From contig NW_023601543.1 of the NCBI RefSeq assembly GCF_014898055.3, forward strand, positions 59,419,566 through 59,483,565: a stretch of 64,000 nucleotides of DNA, given 5' to 3'. The DNA comes from Talpa occidentalis (taxonomy: Eukaryota > Chordata > Mammalia > Eulipotyphla > Talpidae). Shown piece after piece: positions 9,090 through 20,749 of the stretch. The position numbers and the translations under genes are program-made. The notes beneath the pieces are model-generated. The model was not told where the DNA came from. It did no database searches and worked only from the letters and a program-made list of their open reading frames with translations. Each line of letters opens with the position of its first letter. Positions within the stretch are counted from its first letter, which is position 1.

Positions 9090-11060
9090 GTTATGATCAC
9101 ACTCATTGTACTTTTCTTTCTAGTTGAAATTCCAGTTTCTCTGATATGAGAACAGTTCTTCCTTTTCTCTCTGAATTATTAGCATGTATGATTTTACTCA
9201 AACCTATTATTTTCAGTTTCTTTTTGTCTTTTGATTCTAAATGGGTTTCTTGGAAACAAAGTATTGATGGCTGAAACGTTTTCACCCACATTCCTAGCCT
9301 ATGTATTTTTATTGCTGAATTCAGACCAAAAACATCTGTGGGTCTCTATTCTTGGTTTTTGGTTAGTGGTTATCATGGGGGTTTTATTTAAATTCCTATG
9401 TCTTAAGTCCTTTATGAATTGGTGTCTGCTATCCAACATTTAACTATACAGTTTCTGTCCATTTCTTCCTCCTCCTTAGTGTTTTGTGATTGACTCCCAA
9501 TATTCTTGCTCAGGCTTCTGTTTTTATATTGCTATTGCCATTTTGCTCAGGAATCTGTGTTTCATTTTTTCTTCTAGAATTTCAACATTTCTTGAATGGC
9601 GGGTCTGATGGTGGTAAATTCCCTTAGCATCTGTTTGTCTGGGACAACCTTTATTTCACCTTCACATTTGAATGATAATTTTGCACGACAGAGTATTCTT
9701 GGCTGGCAGTTTCTGTCTTTTAGGATTGTGAACACTTCCTTCTACTCTCTTCTTGCCTGGAGAATGTTTGGGCTGAAGTCTGGGGAAATCCTAATTTGGG
9801 TGCTTTTGTAAGTTATTTTTTCCCTTGCTTCTTGCACAATTTGTTCTCTATCTTTGATTTTTGATAGTTTAACAATGATGTGACTAGATGTAGGTCTTTT
9901 TGCATTTCAAAATTTGTGTATTCTCTCTGCTTCTTGGATATCCATATTTAACTCATGCTTTAGGTTTGGGAAATTCTCAGTTATTATTTATCTGCAATGG
10001 GGTTTCTTTTATTTCATCTCACCTTTTGGGATCCCACTTATTAAGTTTCCTCTTCTAATTGAGTCTGATATTTTTAATAGAGTTTCCTCATTTTTCCTGT
10101 ATTGATTTGTTCATTTGAGTCTTCTATATCTGAAATTCTTACTTCTGGCAGTTGAATTCTATTTAAAGTGCTTTCTAAATTTGTCTGCATTTCATTCAGT
10201 CTCTTTTTATGATCTTTTTATATATTCAATCTCTTTGGTGAAGAATTCTTTGTTCTTCAACCTCCTGCTGCCTTTAACTACCTGCCTGCCTTTAACTACC
10301 TTCTAGTAGCTCATTTAGCACTTTTAACATTGTTTTGAAGTCTTTGTCTGATAGGGTCTCTATTTCTATATCCTTTAGTTTGCCCCAGGCCTTCTGTTCT
10401 CATTTTGCTTTTCCATCTTGTGTTCAGATGTTCCTTGCTTCCTATGCATGTGTGTTGCCTTATTTTCTGTATGGAGTGGGGGGGTTGGGTGGTAGGTTGG
10501 GACACTAGGGATTTAATTTAGTTTCCCTTCTTAGTGTACCTATGTGAGGTGGAACCAGGAGGGGAGTCTGGGGCTTTAATACTTGATCTCATTTTGAGGA
10601 GTGAACTTTGCTGTCTCTACTCCTCTTGTTTTGTTCCACAGCAAGCTGTATTCTGTGCTTAGGTTGTCTTAACTACCCACCCCACCTTCTGCTGCTTCTT
10701 TCTGTCACAGGTCATGATCTATGAAGTATGAGTCTCCTGATGGAAGGATCTAGGCCTGGACAGCCAGGCTCATGTTCCAGGGCTAATTTGCACTTGGCAG
10801 GTAGACAGCACTGTACCGGAGTATGGTGGTTAGGTATGTACTGACTTGTCGCTATGGTAACCAACAATGGCAGTTGCCACCTCATCTCAGCCTCTGCTGC
10901 CACTTCTCAGTACTGCAATATCTGCATGCCACTTGTTTGCTCTCGAAAGGGATTCATAAGTTATCTCTCTGCTACTAGGCTTTTTATGGAGTCCAGCCTG
11001 GTGTCTCTTTGATCTCTCCCTGGAGGAGCATGGGGAGGGCGCTTTTGGTGTTCAAATCAA
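9090..11060 (-). mobile_element. Old L1/HAL1-like 5' half (antisense)
   Basis: The plus strand is T-rich with the texture of an antisense L1/HAL1 ORF1. The run at 9590-10480 matches the antisense 'rapamycin-like' L1M/HAL1 segment (GGCGGGTCTGATGGTGGTAA, GGCTGAAGTCTGGGGA, GATGTGACTAGATG). 10500-11050 would be its 5' UTR. It is heavily mutated with no usable frame. Confidence 0.55.
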
Positions 11061-11369
11061 TCACAGAGTTCCCAATTTAAAAATATATGAACATTTGTAA
11101 AAGGAAAAAGACAGGGTGGTGGAAAGACAGTGTGGTGGAACACTCTTAGACTCCCCTTAATTGAAGGACATATATTGTCCCAGCTGTAACAAGGGCAGAT
11201 AACTTTCAGTGTCAGATCTTCAAGGGCCATGCCACCAAGGTTACAGCTTTCCCACAATGGGCCACAATTAGTGATCAGTTCATGTGGTGCCAATAAAGCT
11301 TGGTCATCTCATTTCAAAGGGAGAGAATGCTGAAAGGCCATTTTTAGCCCCAGGGCACCATGTATTATT

Positions 11370-11530
11370 AGTTGAGTCCCTCATTGTGCCAGCATTGCAG
11401 CCCAATTTCCCCACATTTGTACTTCCTTCTTTTGCCTTCCCTTCATAAGAATTGGTCTCTAGTAAGCATCCTGCACATTAAACTGCATCCCAGAGTCCAC
11501 TTCCAGGGAATTCAAACTATAACACCCAGT
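11370..11530 (+). mobile_element. ERVL-type LTR 3' fragment
   Basis: The block 'CATCCTGCACATTAAACTGC ... CAGAGTCCACTTCCAGGGAA' resembles the end of an ERVL/MLT2-like LTR. Only the last 150 bp is recognisable. Confidence 0.4.
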
Positions 11531-11564
11531 GTGGTCAGAGTTACTTAATATGAATTAAGAATAA

Positions 11565-14500
11565 AAGGTAAAGATGATACCAGATTTGGTACATGGTATT
11601 TGATTTTTCTGAGGATATTGAAGGCCTTAGAAAGTTTATTGTGTTTTTATACACACACCAACAAAACAAATACTAAATAAGGTAAATATGGAAATTGCCA
11701 CAATTGAAGCACTAGAGTGAATAGGCTTAAAAGACATCTATAGAACGCAAAAAACACTGCAAATACACTTTCTTTCAAGTGTTAATGAAACATTTTCAAG
11801 AATAGACCATATGTTGGGGCACAAGTCCACTATCAACAGAACTATGAAGATTGAAATCAATCCAAGTATTTTTTCCTGACCATAGGCTATAGAACTAGAA
11901 ATCAATTATTAAAAAACAACAACCAGGAAAGCCCATAAATACACAGAAACTAAACAATATGCTGCTTAATGGCTACTGGATTAAAGAGGAAATTAAAGCA
12001 TAACTTAAAAAATAACTTCAAGACTAATGAAAATGAGGATATAAGCTATTGGAATCTAGGGAATATAACAAAAGTCATCCTAAGAGGGAAAATAATTGCA
12101 ATGCAGATTCATAATAAGAAGAAAGATCCTAAAGAAACAACTTAATAGTATACCGAAAGCAACTTGTAAAAGGAACAAGCAAGACCTAAAGTTAGTACAA
12201 GGAAATATTAAAAAACAGAAATGAATAAAATAGGAATGAAAAAGACCAAACAAAAGATCAATGAAATGAAAAATTGATTCTTTGAGAAGATTAAAAAAAA
12301 AAGGTAGACCTCTAGCTAGGCTAATGATGGAGAAGGAAAATGTTAATAGAATTAGAAATGAAAGAGGAGACATTATCACAGATGGTATAAAAATAAAGGA
12401 CCATAAGAGATTATTATGAACTATTACTATGAAATTAAATAATCTCAAAGAAATGGACAATTTAATAGAACAATATAGTTTACCAAGACCAAACCAGGAA
12501 TAAACACGAGTGACATAAACTGATCATAATCATGGAAATTGAAATAGTAATCAACTATCTCCAAAAAAAAAAACCCAAAAGCCCAGTGCCAGATGGTTTT
12601 ACAATCAAAGTCTATTAAACATTTAAAGAAGAATTTATGCCACCTAGCTCAAATTATTTCTAAAATTCCAAAGGAGAGGGGATTATCCCCAGTACATCTT
12701 ATGATGCCAATACTATCCCAAAACCAATAAACAAAGATAGTACAAGAAAACTACAGATCAATATCTTTTTTGATGAAAACTACAGACCAATACCATTTTT
12801 GGTGAAAATTTATCAAAAAAAATCTTTCATAAAATACTAGCAAATTGAATTCAACAGTACAAGGATTATACATCATGATCAAATGCCACAGGTTCTTTAA
12901 TATAGGTAAATCAATCAATGTAGTACATTTTTAAAAATGTAGAGGTAAAAATCATATGGTAATATCAATAGATGCAGAAAAATCATTTGATAAGGTTCTC
13001 CTCCCATTTATGATAAAACTCCAAATGAGGTGGGAACAGAAGAGAACTACTTCAATATAATAAAGGTTATATTTCACAAACATATAGCCAATGTAATACT
13101 TTATCATGAGAAGCTGAAAGGTTTTCCTTTAAGAACAGGAACAAGAACAAGATATTTCTGTTTAATATTAGGGGTTTTAGTTAGAGCAATCAGACAATAA
13201 GAATTAAAAGGAATCCAGTTTGGAAAGAAAAATAAGTTAAACTATCATTATTTGCAGATGATATGATTCTAGATATAGGGAACACAAAAGACTACACTAG
13301 AAAGTTATTAAAAACAATAAAGGAATACAGCAAAGTGGCAGTTTCCAAGATCAACACAGAACAATCTATTGTATTTTTACATACAAATAACAAGAAGGCA
13401 ATTAAGAAAATAATTCCATTCACTATCACTAGAAGAATTAGATGTGTACAAATTCACTTAACAAAAGAGGTGAAGGACTTATGCAATGAAAACTACAAGA
13501 CATTACTAAATAATTTAGATAATGTCTAAAGAGATGCAAAGACATCCCACGCTCATGGGTGGGAAGAATCAACATAGTCAAAATGACTATTCTACAAAAA
13601 AGTGATATATAATGTTAGCACAATCCCTATTGGTATTTTTAACAACAGCATTCTTCAATGAAATTGAACTAAAAAAATTAAAATTTATATGGAACGATAA
13701 AAGACCTCAACTAACAAAAGCAATCTGTAAAAACGGGAAAGAAATGTAGATATCACATTACCTCACTTAAACTATATTATGAAGCAACAGTAATTAAATA
13801 TATGATATTGGCACAAAATAGACATTGGTCAGTGAAACAGAGGAATCCCCAGAAATGAATCCATGTATATATCAATACATTGTTCATGATAAACGAGTCA
13901 TAATCATACCATGTGGAAAAGGAGGGTCTCTAATAAATGGTGCTGAGAAAACATGTAAAGAAATGATGTTGGATTACACTCGAACCCCAGTACAAACATA
14001 AGTTTAAAATGAATTAACAATCTAGAGATAAGACCTATAAGAATAAAATATATAGAAGAAGATATTGGTGATCTCTTTCATGACATCAATGATAAAGATG
14101 CACTTGGAGATAACCTCTATGACAAGGGAAATAAAAGCAAAACACTTGGCATTACCTCAAACTAAAAAGCTTTTATACAGTCAAGGAAAATATGAGTAGG
14201 TTAAAAAGACATCTTACTGAATATGAGAAAACATTTACACTTTACACAACCACACAACCAATTTCTAAGATATGTGAAAGATACATGCAATTTAACAATA
14301 AATTTTTTAAAACCTAATAAGCAGCAGATATGAATGGACAATTCATCAAAGAATATCCAGAAAGCCAATAGATACATGGCAAAATGTTCATCATTGCTTT
14401 AAGCAAGGGAGATGGAGGTCAAAACCACAATAAGATACCTTTGAGAACGGCACAGAATAAAATGATCTCCAACAAGTGTAGAGAGGAAAACGCAACCTAT

Positions 14501-15360
14501 TACCATTGGTGGGAATGTAAACTGGTGCAGCCATTTTGGAAAGCTGTCTGGACTTACCTTAAAAGACTTACAAAGGAAAATAGTGTATGACCCACCAACC
14601 CTCCTCTTGGGCATCTATTGGATGAAGATCAAATCAACTCAAAAAATTATATGTTCTGGGCCTCCCCGGTGGCGCAGCGGTTGAGCGCTGGGTTGCGAGG
14701 CTGCCCGCTGCCTCTGCGGCGCCGGTTCGATTCCCGGCTGCTCCCCGGCCACCGGAGGAGGGTCCCACATGGCGTGCAGACCTCTCCTGCCGCCCGCTGC
14801 TCCCCTCAGCAGTGTACTTCGGTCCTTCTGCCTGCTCTGCTCCCCGCTCTGGCTCTGGTGAATTCTCTCACCCTCCCGCGCTTCTGACTGTACCCAGTGC
14901 ATGTACGAACAAACAAATAAATAAATAAATAAAACATGCCTCTATAAAAAAAAAAAAAAAAAACCTTTATAAAAAAAAATTATATGTTCTACAGTGTTTA
15001 TTGCAGCATTACTTAATTAGGACATGAAAACACTCTAACTGTTCACTGATTGTAAATTGGATCAAGATGATCACACCTTCATAAGGAAAGATGAGATGTT
15101 TGCTGTTTACAGCAAAATGGAAAGTTTGAGGGAATTATGCATTGTAGTAAAACAAGTTAGAATGACAAAGACAAATGTTAGACATTTACATAGGTGAATT
15201 GACCTCACAAAATACTTACCAAAACCAGCAGACACTAATATCGAGGTAAAGTCCTGAAGTTAACAAGGAAGAGGGAAGGACAAAGAGTCAAAGGAGTATA
15301 AGGGATGGCGGTGGGGAAAAATAAAAATTAAGCTCATTGTGTGATTTTTGTTTTGTAACA
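11565..15360 (+). mobile_element. Long old LINE-1 ORF2 copy with SINE insertion
   Basis: From about 11690 it follows L1 ORF2 order: endonuclease/RT linker text, the RT region, a fragment at 13263-13529 reading 'KLLKTIKEYSKVAVSKINTEQSIVFLHTNN' (RT/thumb region), and the Cys-region '[25 protein letters not shown]' at about 14470-14560. 14991-15360 is the ORF2 end and 3' UTR. Frameshifts and stops are everywhere. The SINE at 14658-14973 splits it. Confidence 0.7.
14658..14973 (+). mobile_element. tRNA-derived SINE, group A (copy 3)
   Basis: Nearly complete and GC-rich, so relatively young. Its A box (GGTGGCGCAGCGGTTGAGCG) and B box (GGTTCGATTCCC) are intact. The TSD AAAAAATTATATGTTCT is exact (14641-14657 and 14974-14990). 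Confidence 0.92.
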
Positions 15361-15369
15361 TTTAAAAAA

Positions 15370-15950
15370 AAATTATTTATCTGTATGTATTTTACATCAT
15401 TGTTCATTTTTTTTTTTAAGATTTATTTATACAAGCACTGGGTACAGTCAGAAGCGCGGGAGGGTGAGAGAATTCACCAGAGCCAGAGCGGGGAGCAGAG
15501 CAGGCAGACTGACGAAATACACTGCTGAGGGGAGCAGCGGGCACGGCAGGAGAGGTCTGGCAGCTTTACAGTCCAACGCTCAACCACTGTGCCACCAGGG
15601 GAGGCCCATCATTGTTCATTTTTGTACATGTTTGCTTTCTTTTCTCAGATGTAGTCCCCACAGAATTGCCACCACCAATTCACCCCTTGCACCATCTCCA
15701 TAGTCCCTTGTGCTCTTCTGGCCCTTGTTTTGATCCCCTTCTCCCTCCCCTGCAGAATATTTCTGATTTATAGTTGCCAGTTTATTTTTGTTTTGTTTAT
15801 TATTATTATTTTTCCCCCAATCCCTTATTTGGTTCCCCTATAGTACTCCTGTAAGTGAAACCATCTGATATTTTTCTTTTTCCTTCTGATTTATTTCACT
15901 GAGGATAATCTCTTCTAGCTTCATCCATGTTGCTGCAAATGACATGACTC
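15370..15950 (-). mobile_element. LINE-1 3' end, split by SINE; 3' half of a 5'-inverted copy
   Basis: 15607-15950 is a minus-strand L1 3' UTR and ORF2 terminus of the older subfamily. Its 5' side abuts a plus-strand ORF2 segment (15951-16165), which gives the head-to-head structure of an L1 5' inversion. Confidence 0.75.
15411..15606 (-). mobile_element. tRNA-derived SINE, internally deleted (copy 4)
   Basis: A minus-strand SINE that lacks about 75 bp around the B box. The TSD CATCATTGTTCATTTT occurs at 15395-15410 and 15607-15622. Confidence 0.88.
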
Positions 15951-16165
15951 AACAAAAACAAAGTGAACAATTCAGTCAAAAAATGGGCAGAAGAACTTAA
16001 AAGGCACTTCTCCAAGGAGGAAATGCAAATGCCCAACAGGTATATGAAAAAAAATGTTCAACATCCCTTATCATCAGGGAAATGCAAATCAAGATTACAA
16101 GGAGATATTACCTTACATCTGTGAGAATGGCTTATATTTAAAAAAACTAGCAACAACAAATGTTG
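15951..16165 (+). mobile_element. Inverted LINE-1 5' segment (ORF2)
   Basis: It encodes the ORF2 stretch '[47 protein letters not shown]' in broken form, which lies just upstream of the ORF2 terminus. Its position and orientation against 15607-15950 fit twin priming. Confidence 0.7.
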
Positions 16166-16269
16166 GCCACGATGTGGTGAAAAAGGAACTCTTCTTCTTT
16201 GTAACATTTTTAAAATTGATTCACCATTGGCTTATAATACCATGTACGTTTGAGGACTATAGTTTCACA

Positions 16270-16478
16270 CTATGATAATATCACACCATAATGCCTCATT
16301 TCAATGATCAAAACATCAGAACAGCCTAAAGTAGGGGACATTTGACAAAATAACTCAATAATAATCTTCAAAATTATCAACATCATGAAAGATAAGGGAA
16401 GAGTGAGGCACGTTTATAAACTGGAGGAATAACTAAGTGTAATGTGAGATCCTTGATAGTATCCTGGAAAAGGAGAAT
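16270..16478 (+). mobile_element. Old L1-type 3' UTR, left part
   Basis: It matches the old L1-type block 'AACAGCCTAAAG ... GTAATGTGAGATCCTTGATAG'. The continuation (TTTTGATAAATGTACTGTAGC) is at 18559-18640, on the other side of the LTR cluster. Confidence 0.6.
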
Positions 16479-18558
16479 GGGAAGCTACCAAAAGTAGTCA
16501 GGGAAGCTACCAGTAGTGGACAGGTCACTGTCTGTGGGTTCTCACCCACACGCACCATTGCAGGACCACTCAGGCTTGGGGAACAACAATGGGGTTTATT
16601 TAACAGGGGAAATAGAGTTTCTAAGGCCACAGGTGGCCCAGTGTCCACAGTATCCAAAACTCCTAATCAAAAGACTGCCCATCCAAGATGGCCCCATCCC
16701 ACCAACGAGGGCCTGGAGCTCATGATGCACCAGCAAGTAGCAGGCCAGGATCCAACGCACTGCAGCTGGAGGTGCTCACAGGCGGGGCTGCTGAGATGAC
16801 ACTTCAGCAGCCCACAATTACAGTCTGAAGGTTGGGATGGACAGCACTGGACACTGGACCAGACAGCAACAGAGGCAACTGCACTGGGAGGCAGTGCTGG
16901 ATGACCAGGAGAAGTTAACAGCTCTCAAATGTGACCAGGTGTAGCGGCAGGAAGGGCACAGAACAGGATCTCTATGATTCAAGCAGATGGGTGAAAGAGG
17001 AGTCCTGGAGCCCTCGGTGGCTTTTGCAGACTTTTACTGGGTTTACTAGTATAGGGACAGGAATGGGCACAGTGCAGGTTTTCTGATCCAGCAGACCGGG
17101 TAAAGGAGTCAGAGTCCTCAGTGGCTTTTGCAGGTTTTTTATTGGGGTTCACCAGGCATATGGCAGGCAGGGGTGCTGGGGGGGCGGGAGGCTGGCAGTC
17201 CTCCCAGCCCCCAGCAAATCCTCACTCTATCTGGGCTCTCCGGTGTTCTCTCTGCTTTTCTTCTTCTCTCGGCTTCTGTGCTTCTCTTGCTTCTTTCTCG
17301 GCTTCTTCTGGCGTCCCCATGACACCGCCCCTAAAAGCCCAGTCTTAGCCCAGGTGAATCCCATCTACCTATGCCCTCACCCTACTCCAGGTGCCTGCCA
17401 TCAGGCATGCATTCGGGACCGCAGGGTTCCGTCATCCATCCTAATGGCAGGAGGGCAGAAAAGCCTGATACTTTACCTTACCCCACAACCAGGTACACGG
17501 CTGGCAGGCCTCCCAGCCCCCAGCAAGTCTTCACTCTTTCTGGGCTCTCCGGTGTCCTCTGCTGGCTCTGCTCTCGTTCGCTCTTTCGCTCTTTCCTTTC
17601 TGCTGGTGTCCCCGTGATGCCACCCTTATAAGGCCAGTCTCTCAGCCCAGGTGTACCCACCTACGTATGCCTACACCCTACTCCAGGTGCCCGCCATCAG
17701 GCATGTATTCAGGACCGCAGGGATCCATCACCAATCCTGATGGCAGGAGGGCAGAAAAGCCTGATACTGTTCTTAGCCTACACCAGGACACAGAGTGCCG
17801 GTTACCTGTCAACAGTGCTGGACAGCACTGGCCAGTACTGTTCAGTACTGGGCACTAGGCAGTGGTATAAGATACACCGGTGTTAACATTTCTTTGTGAG
17901 TTGTTGGCCCACACCACCGACAAATAGTTGCTTGAGACACCAGGCCTGGGGGCTTTGCTGCTCCGTCAGGCGGAGCCAGAAGCAGATGGGAGGCAGGTGC
18001 GGTTGGCCCCGTCTCTGCAAAGCTCTTTGCTTTCTCTGTGAAGCTTTTCTGTTTCTCTTCTTTCTTCAGAGACCAGGAACAGAGAGTCAGTCTCTTCTTT
18101 CCTTGGAGGCTCAGAATAGCACCCTTCTCACAGTGAGCATTGAGAGTTCTAAGCTGGTTCCTGCCCTACCCTATCTCCTCTTCAGGGTGCCCCCACCTAC
18201 CAGTCTTTTTGGACCATTTACCAATCAGCTCATGGCTCACACCTGATCTGTCCACTCTATGATCCAGACACCAAACCCATGGGTCCCTTGAATGCCTGCA
18301 GCTGGAGGGAGCCACAGCACTGGAGCTGACCCTGTGGGGCCTCCTTTTCCTCCCTGCAACCCTGAACCCGGCACTGTGTGCCCCGGGGCAGCATGGTAGA
18401 GGAACCATTGCAGCTGCTGGCCTCTGCCTGCAGCCTGAGCCCCAGGGGGGCCACTAGTGGTGGGCAGTAAAATGCCTATCACCTGCTGCCCTTGCAGTGC
18501 CCACAAGCAGTGCTCTGGGGCCAATTGCTGGAGCCCCAAGTTGGAGTCTCTGAATTCA
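16479..18558 (-). mobile_element. LTR, family A copy 1, carrying a nested family B LTR
   Basis: On the minus strand the outer parts (18558-17788 and 16939-16479) align in order with the plus-strand LTR at 27.76-28.83 kb. Shared blocks include TGGATCATAGA, the CCAAT-containing segment, CCTCCAGCTGCAGTG, 'GTTGGATCCTGGCC', GGGGCCATCTTGGATG and GACAGTGACCTGTCC. It lies within an old L1 3' UTR. Boundaries are approximate and no TSD was resolved. Confidence 0.7.
16940..17782 (-). mobile_element. Solo LTR, family B copy 1, enlarged, 5-bp TSD
   Basis: An 843-bp insertion flanked exactly by CCAGG (16935-16939 and 17783-17787), with TGTAGC...CCTACA ends. On the minus strand it holds two U3-like units (17782-17490 and 17485-17190), then two R-U5-like units (17190-17070 and 17070-16940). 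The single-unit copy at 18931-19378 is 448 bp. Each R-U5 unit has an AATAAA/AGTAAA-like signal before TGCAAAAGCCAC. It sits inside LTR A and is therefore younger than it. Confidence 0.82.
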
Positions 18559-18660
18559 GTTTTGATAAATGTACTGTAGCTATGTAAGATGCCAACATTA
18601 GGGAAATCTGAGTAAGAGGTTGCTATATTGTGATTCATGAGAAAGATGGATTTCATCATT
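18559..18660 (+). mobile_element. Old L1-type 3' UTR, right part
   Basis: TTTTGATAAATGTACTGTAGCTATGTAAGATGCCAACATTAGGG (quoted here as its blocks TTTTGATAAATGTAC and AACATTAGGG) continues the element broken at 16478. Confidence 0.6.
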
Positions 18661-18930
18661 GAGATATGTTTCTCATATATATTTAATCTTCATCCACAGT
18701 TCCTGGCTCACAACTCCCACAGCCTTTGGAATTTCCTAAGTATTGAGTGTGATAAAGGTGTCTCTTGTTATGCTAATGAATGACTTTTTGGGAAGTCCCT
18801 GAGGATGGAGGCTTGTTGCCAAGAGAACCAACTATGTGATTAGAGGGTTGGAACTTCCAGTCCTACCCTCAGACCTCCAGGGAGGGGAGAGGCGCTGGAG
18901 GCCCTCTGCATCCCTCTCTCCATACCTTGC

Positions 18931-19378
18931 TGTAAGGTAAGTAAAAATGATATCAGGCTTTTCTGCCCTCCCGCCATTAGGCTTGATGATGGATCCTTGT
19001 GGTCCTGAATGCATGCCTGATGGCGGGCACCTGGAGTAGGGTGTGGACATAGGTAGATGGGATCCACCTGGGCTGAGACTGGGCTTATAAGGGCAGTGTC
19101 ATGGGGATGCCAGCAGAAGCAGAGAAGCAGAACCATGAGAACAAATGGAAGAGCAAGGAGCAGAGCCCACCAGAGAACACCGCAGAGCCCAGAAAGAGTG
19201 AAGATTTGCTGGGGGCTCGAGGCCTGCCAGCTTCCCAGCCCCCCAGCACCCCTGCCTGCCATGTACCCCATAAATCCCAATAAAAGCCTGCAAAAGCCAT
19301 TGAGGGCGCCAGGACTTCTCCTTCACCTGTCTGCTCCGGTGATAGAGAACCTGCACTGTGGCCCTTCATGGCGTTACA
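18931..19378 (+). mobile_element. Solo LTR, family B copy 2, 448 bp, 5-bp TSD
   Basis: TGTAAGGTAAG...GCGTTACA ends flanked by exact CTTGC (18926-18930 and 19379-19383). A TATA-like TTATAA is at 19085-19090 and AATAAA at 19279-19284, so the order is U3-R-U5 on the plus strand. It interrupts the ancient LTR between CATACCTTGC and TTTATGCATTTC. A 5-bp TSD fits class I or ERVL-type integration. Confidence 0.85.
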
Positions 19379-19424
19379 CTTGCTTTATGCATTTCTTCCA
19401 TTTGTCTGTTTCTGAGTTATAGCA

Positions 19425-19691
19425 ATTTTTTAAAAAAATATTTATTTTTATTTACACAAGAACCGGGGCAGAGGCCAAAGATGTGGGAGGGTGAAAGGAT
19501 TCACCAGAGACAGAGTGGGTAGCAGGACAGACGGACCGAAGACACTGCTGAGGGGAGCTGCGGGCAAGTCAGGAGAGGCCTGCTGTGCCATGTGGGTAGC
19601 GCCCTGGCCGGCCGGGAATCAAACCCACACTGCAGAGGCTGCGGACAGCTTCACAGTGCTGTGCTCAACCCGCTGTGCCACCGGGAAGGTC
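19425..19691 (-). mobile_element. tRNA-derived SINE, group C (copy 5)
   Basis: A minus-strand copy with the 'ACACAAGAACCGGGGCAGAGGCC' type tail (group C, more diverged). The duplicated target is CTGAGTTATA, extended with mismatches (19412-19424 and 19692-19704). Confidence 0.85.
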
Positions 19692-20010
19692 CTGAGTTAT
19701 AACGTTTTGTAATACACCCATAATCTAGTGAGTGAACAGGTTTGCTGATTTCTGTAAGCTGCTCTAGCAAATCAAACCTGAGGAGGAGATTGTGAAAATT
19801 TCTGACTGATAGCCAGCTGGTAAGAAGCACAGGTAATATCCTAGGCTTTTAATTCCCACCAGAAGTCTAAGGAGGGGTGAGAGGGAACCTACAATCTGTG
19901 GTTGTTTTCATTTGTCATGTTATGTTCTTGAGATTCATCCATATTGATACACATGGATATCATCCATTGGTGGCCATTGGTGCATAGTATTCCATTGTAT
20001 AAATATGTCA

Positions 20011-20048
20011 TAAATATGTCATAATTAATCATCTGCTCTCCTGTTGTT
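20011..20048. repeat. Unusually long 38-bp TSD, left copy
   Basis: It is repeated at 20391-20428 with one mismatch (T/C). It brackets the L1 fragment at 20049-20390. Confidence 0.85.
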
Positions 20049-20390
20049 TCAGCAACATGGATGGAGCTGGAAGGGATCATGCTCAGCAAAATAAATCAGA
20101 AAGAAAAAGAAAAATACCGGATGGTCTCACTCATAGCAGGAATTTAGAAAACCTAAATAAGAGACCAGGAAAAAGACTAATAAATGCAAAGTCATAATCA
20201 AAATCAACAAGCAACTATAAACCAGAGACACACTATGGGGGGGTTAGGGAGGGGTGGGGAGAGGAACAACTAGAGTCAAACTAAGAGGGGGGGTGCAATT
20301 GTATGGGGAATATAACCAAAATGAAAATGGATACATTGTACAAAGATGAAAAATGATGTAAGAATTATATAAAATAAAATATTAAAAAAG
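20049..20390 (+). mobile_element. Young 5'-truncated LINE-1 (3' end, about 340 bp)
   Basis: It begins at 'CAGCAACATGGATGGAGCTGG' (last codons of ORF2), then has a 3' UTR with two G-runs (20236-20256 and 20286-20293) and ends ATAAAATATTAAAAAA. This is the young 3' UTR type shared with 3.9 and 53.5 kb. Confidence 0.9.
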
Positions 20391-20749
20391 TAAATATGTC
20401 ATAATTAATCATCCGCTCTCCTGTTGTTGAATATTTGTCTCAAGTAAGTATATGTTAAGAAATTCACTGGTTCCTTGGGAGGTGTTAAGACCTGATGAAG
20501 GGTACCATCTCTGTCATTCATTGCTCCTCTGCTGTCCTTTCCTCATCTTCAATTTTGGCACCCAACTCCATCAAGGAATAATGAAGAGAACCTTTCATCC
20601 AGGAGTTAAGGGAAGCTTAATAGAGAACTTGGACTATCATGCCCCCCGCAATAGTAACAAAGTGATAGTCTTTCAGCCACTTCTCAGGGGAAGTCTGAGA
20701 AAACAGAAGATTTAAATAAGATTCAGAGTATTTCAGCATAATATCCAAA

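Larger units (their letters stand above)
18670..19860 (+). mobile_element. Ancient ERV LTR, split by LTR B and a SINE
   Basis: The host pieces are 18670-18930, 19384-19424 and 19692-19860. Recognisable blocks are GATTAGAGGGTTGGAACTTC, the GGGAGGGGAGAGG(C)GCTGGAG run, TGCATTTCTTCCATTTG, CTGAGTTATA and TAATCTAGTGAGTGAACAG. I recognise this as an old mammalian LTR but I am not sure of its family name. The U3 middle is deleted near 18900. Confidence 0.6.

Noticed and set aside
12080..12460. 126-residue minus-strand membrane-protein-like ORF
   Set aside because: It is the antisense of A-rich L1 ORF2; T-rich codons give Phe/Leu/Ile runs that mimic membrane segments.
14658..14760. Functional tRNA gene
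   Set aside because: A and B boxes are present, but the sequence does not fold as a cloverleaf of normal size, continues into a SINE body, and has a TSD and A-rich tail.
17121..17631. Host exons suggested by several ORFs in the same region
   Set aside because: They lie in LTR B U3 units that recur in reverse at 18.84-19.40 kb and have independent TSDs.
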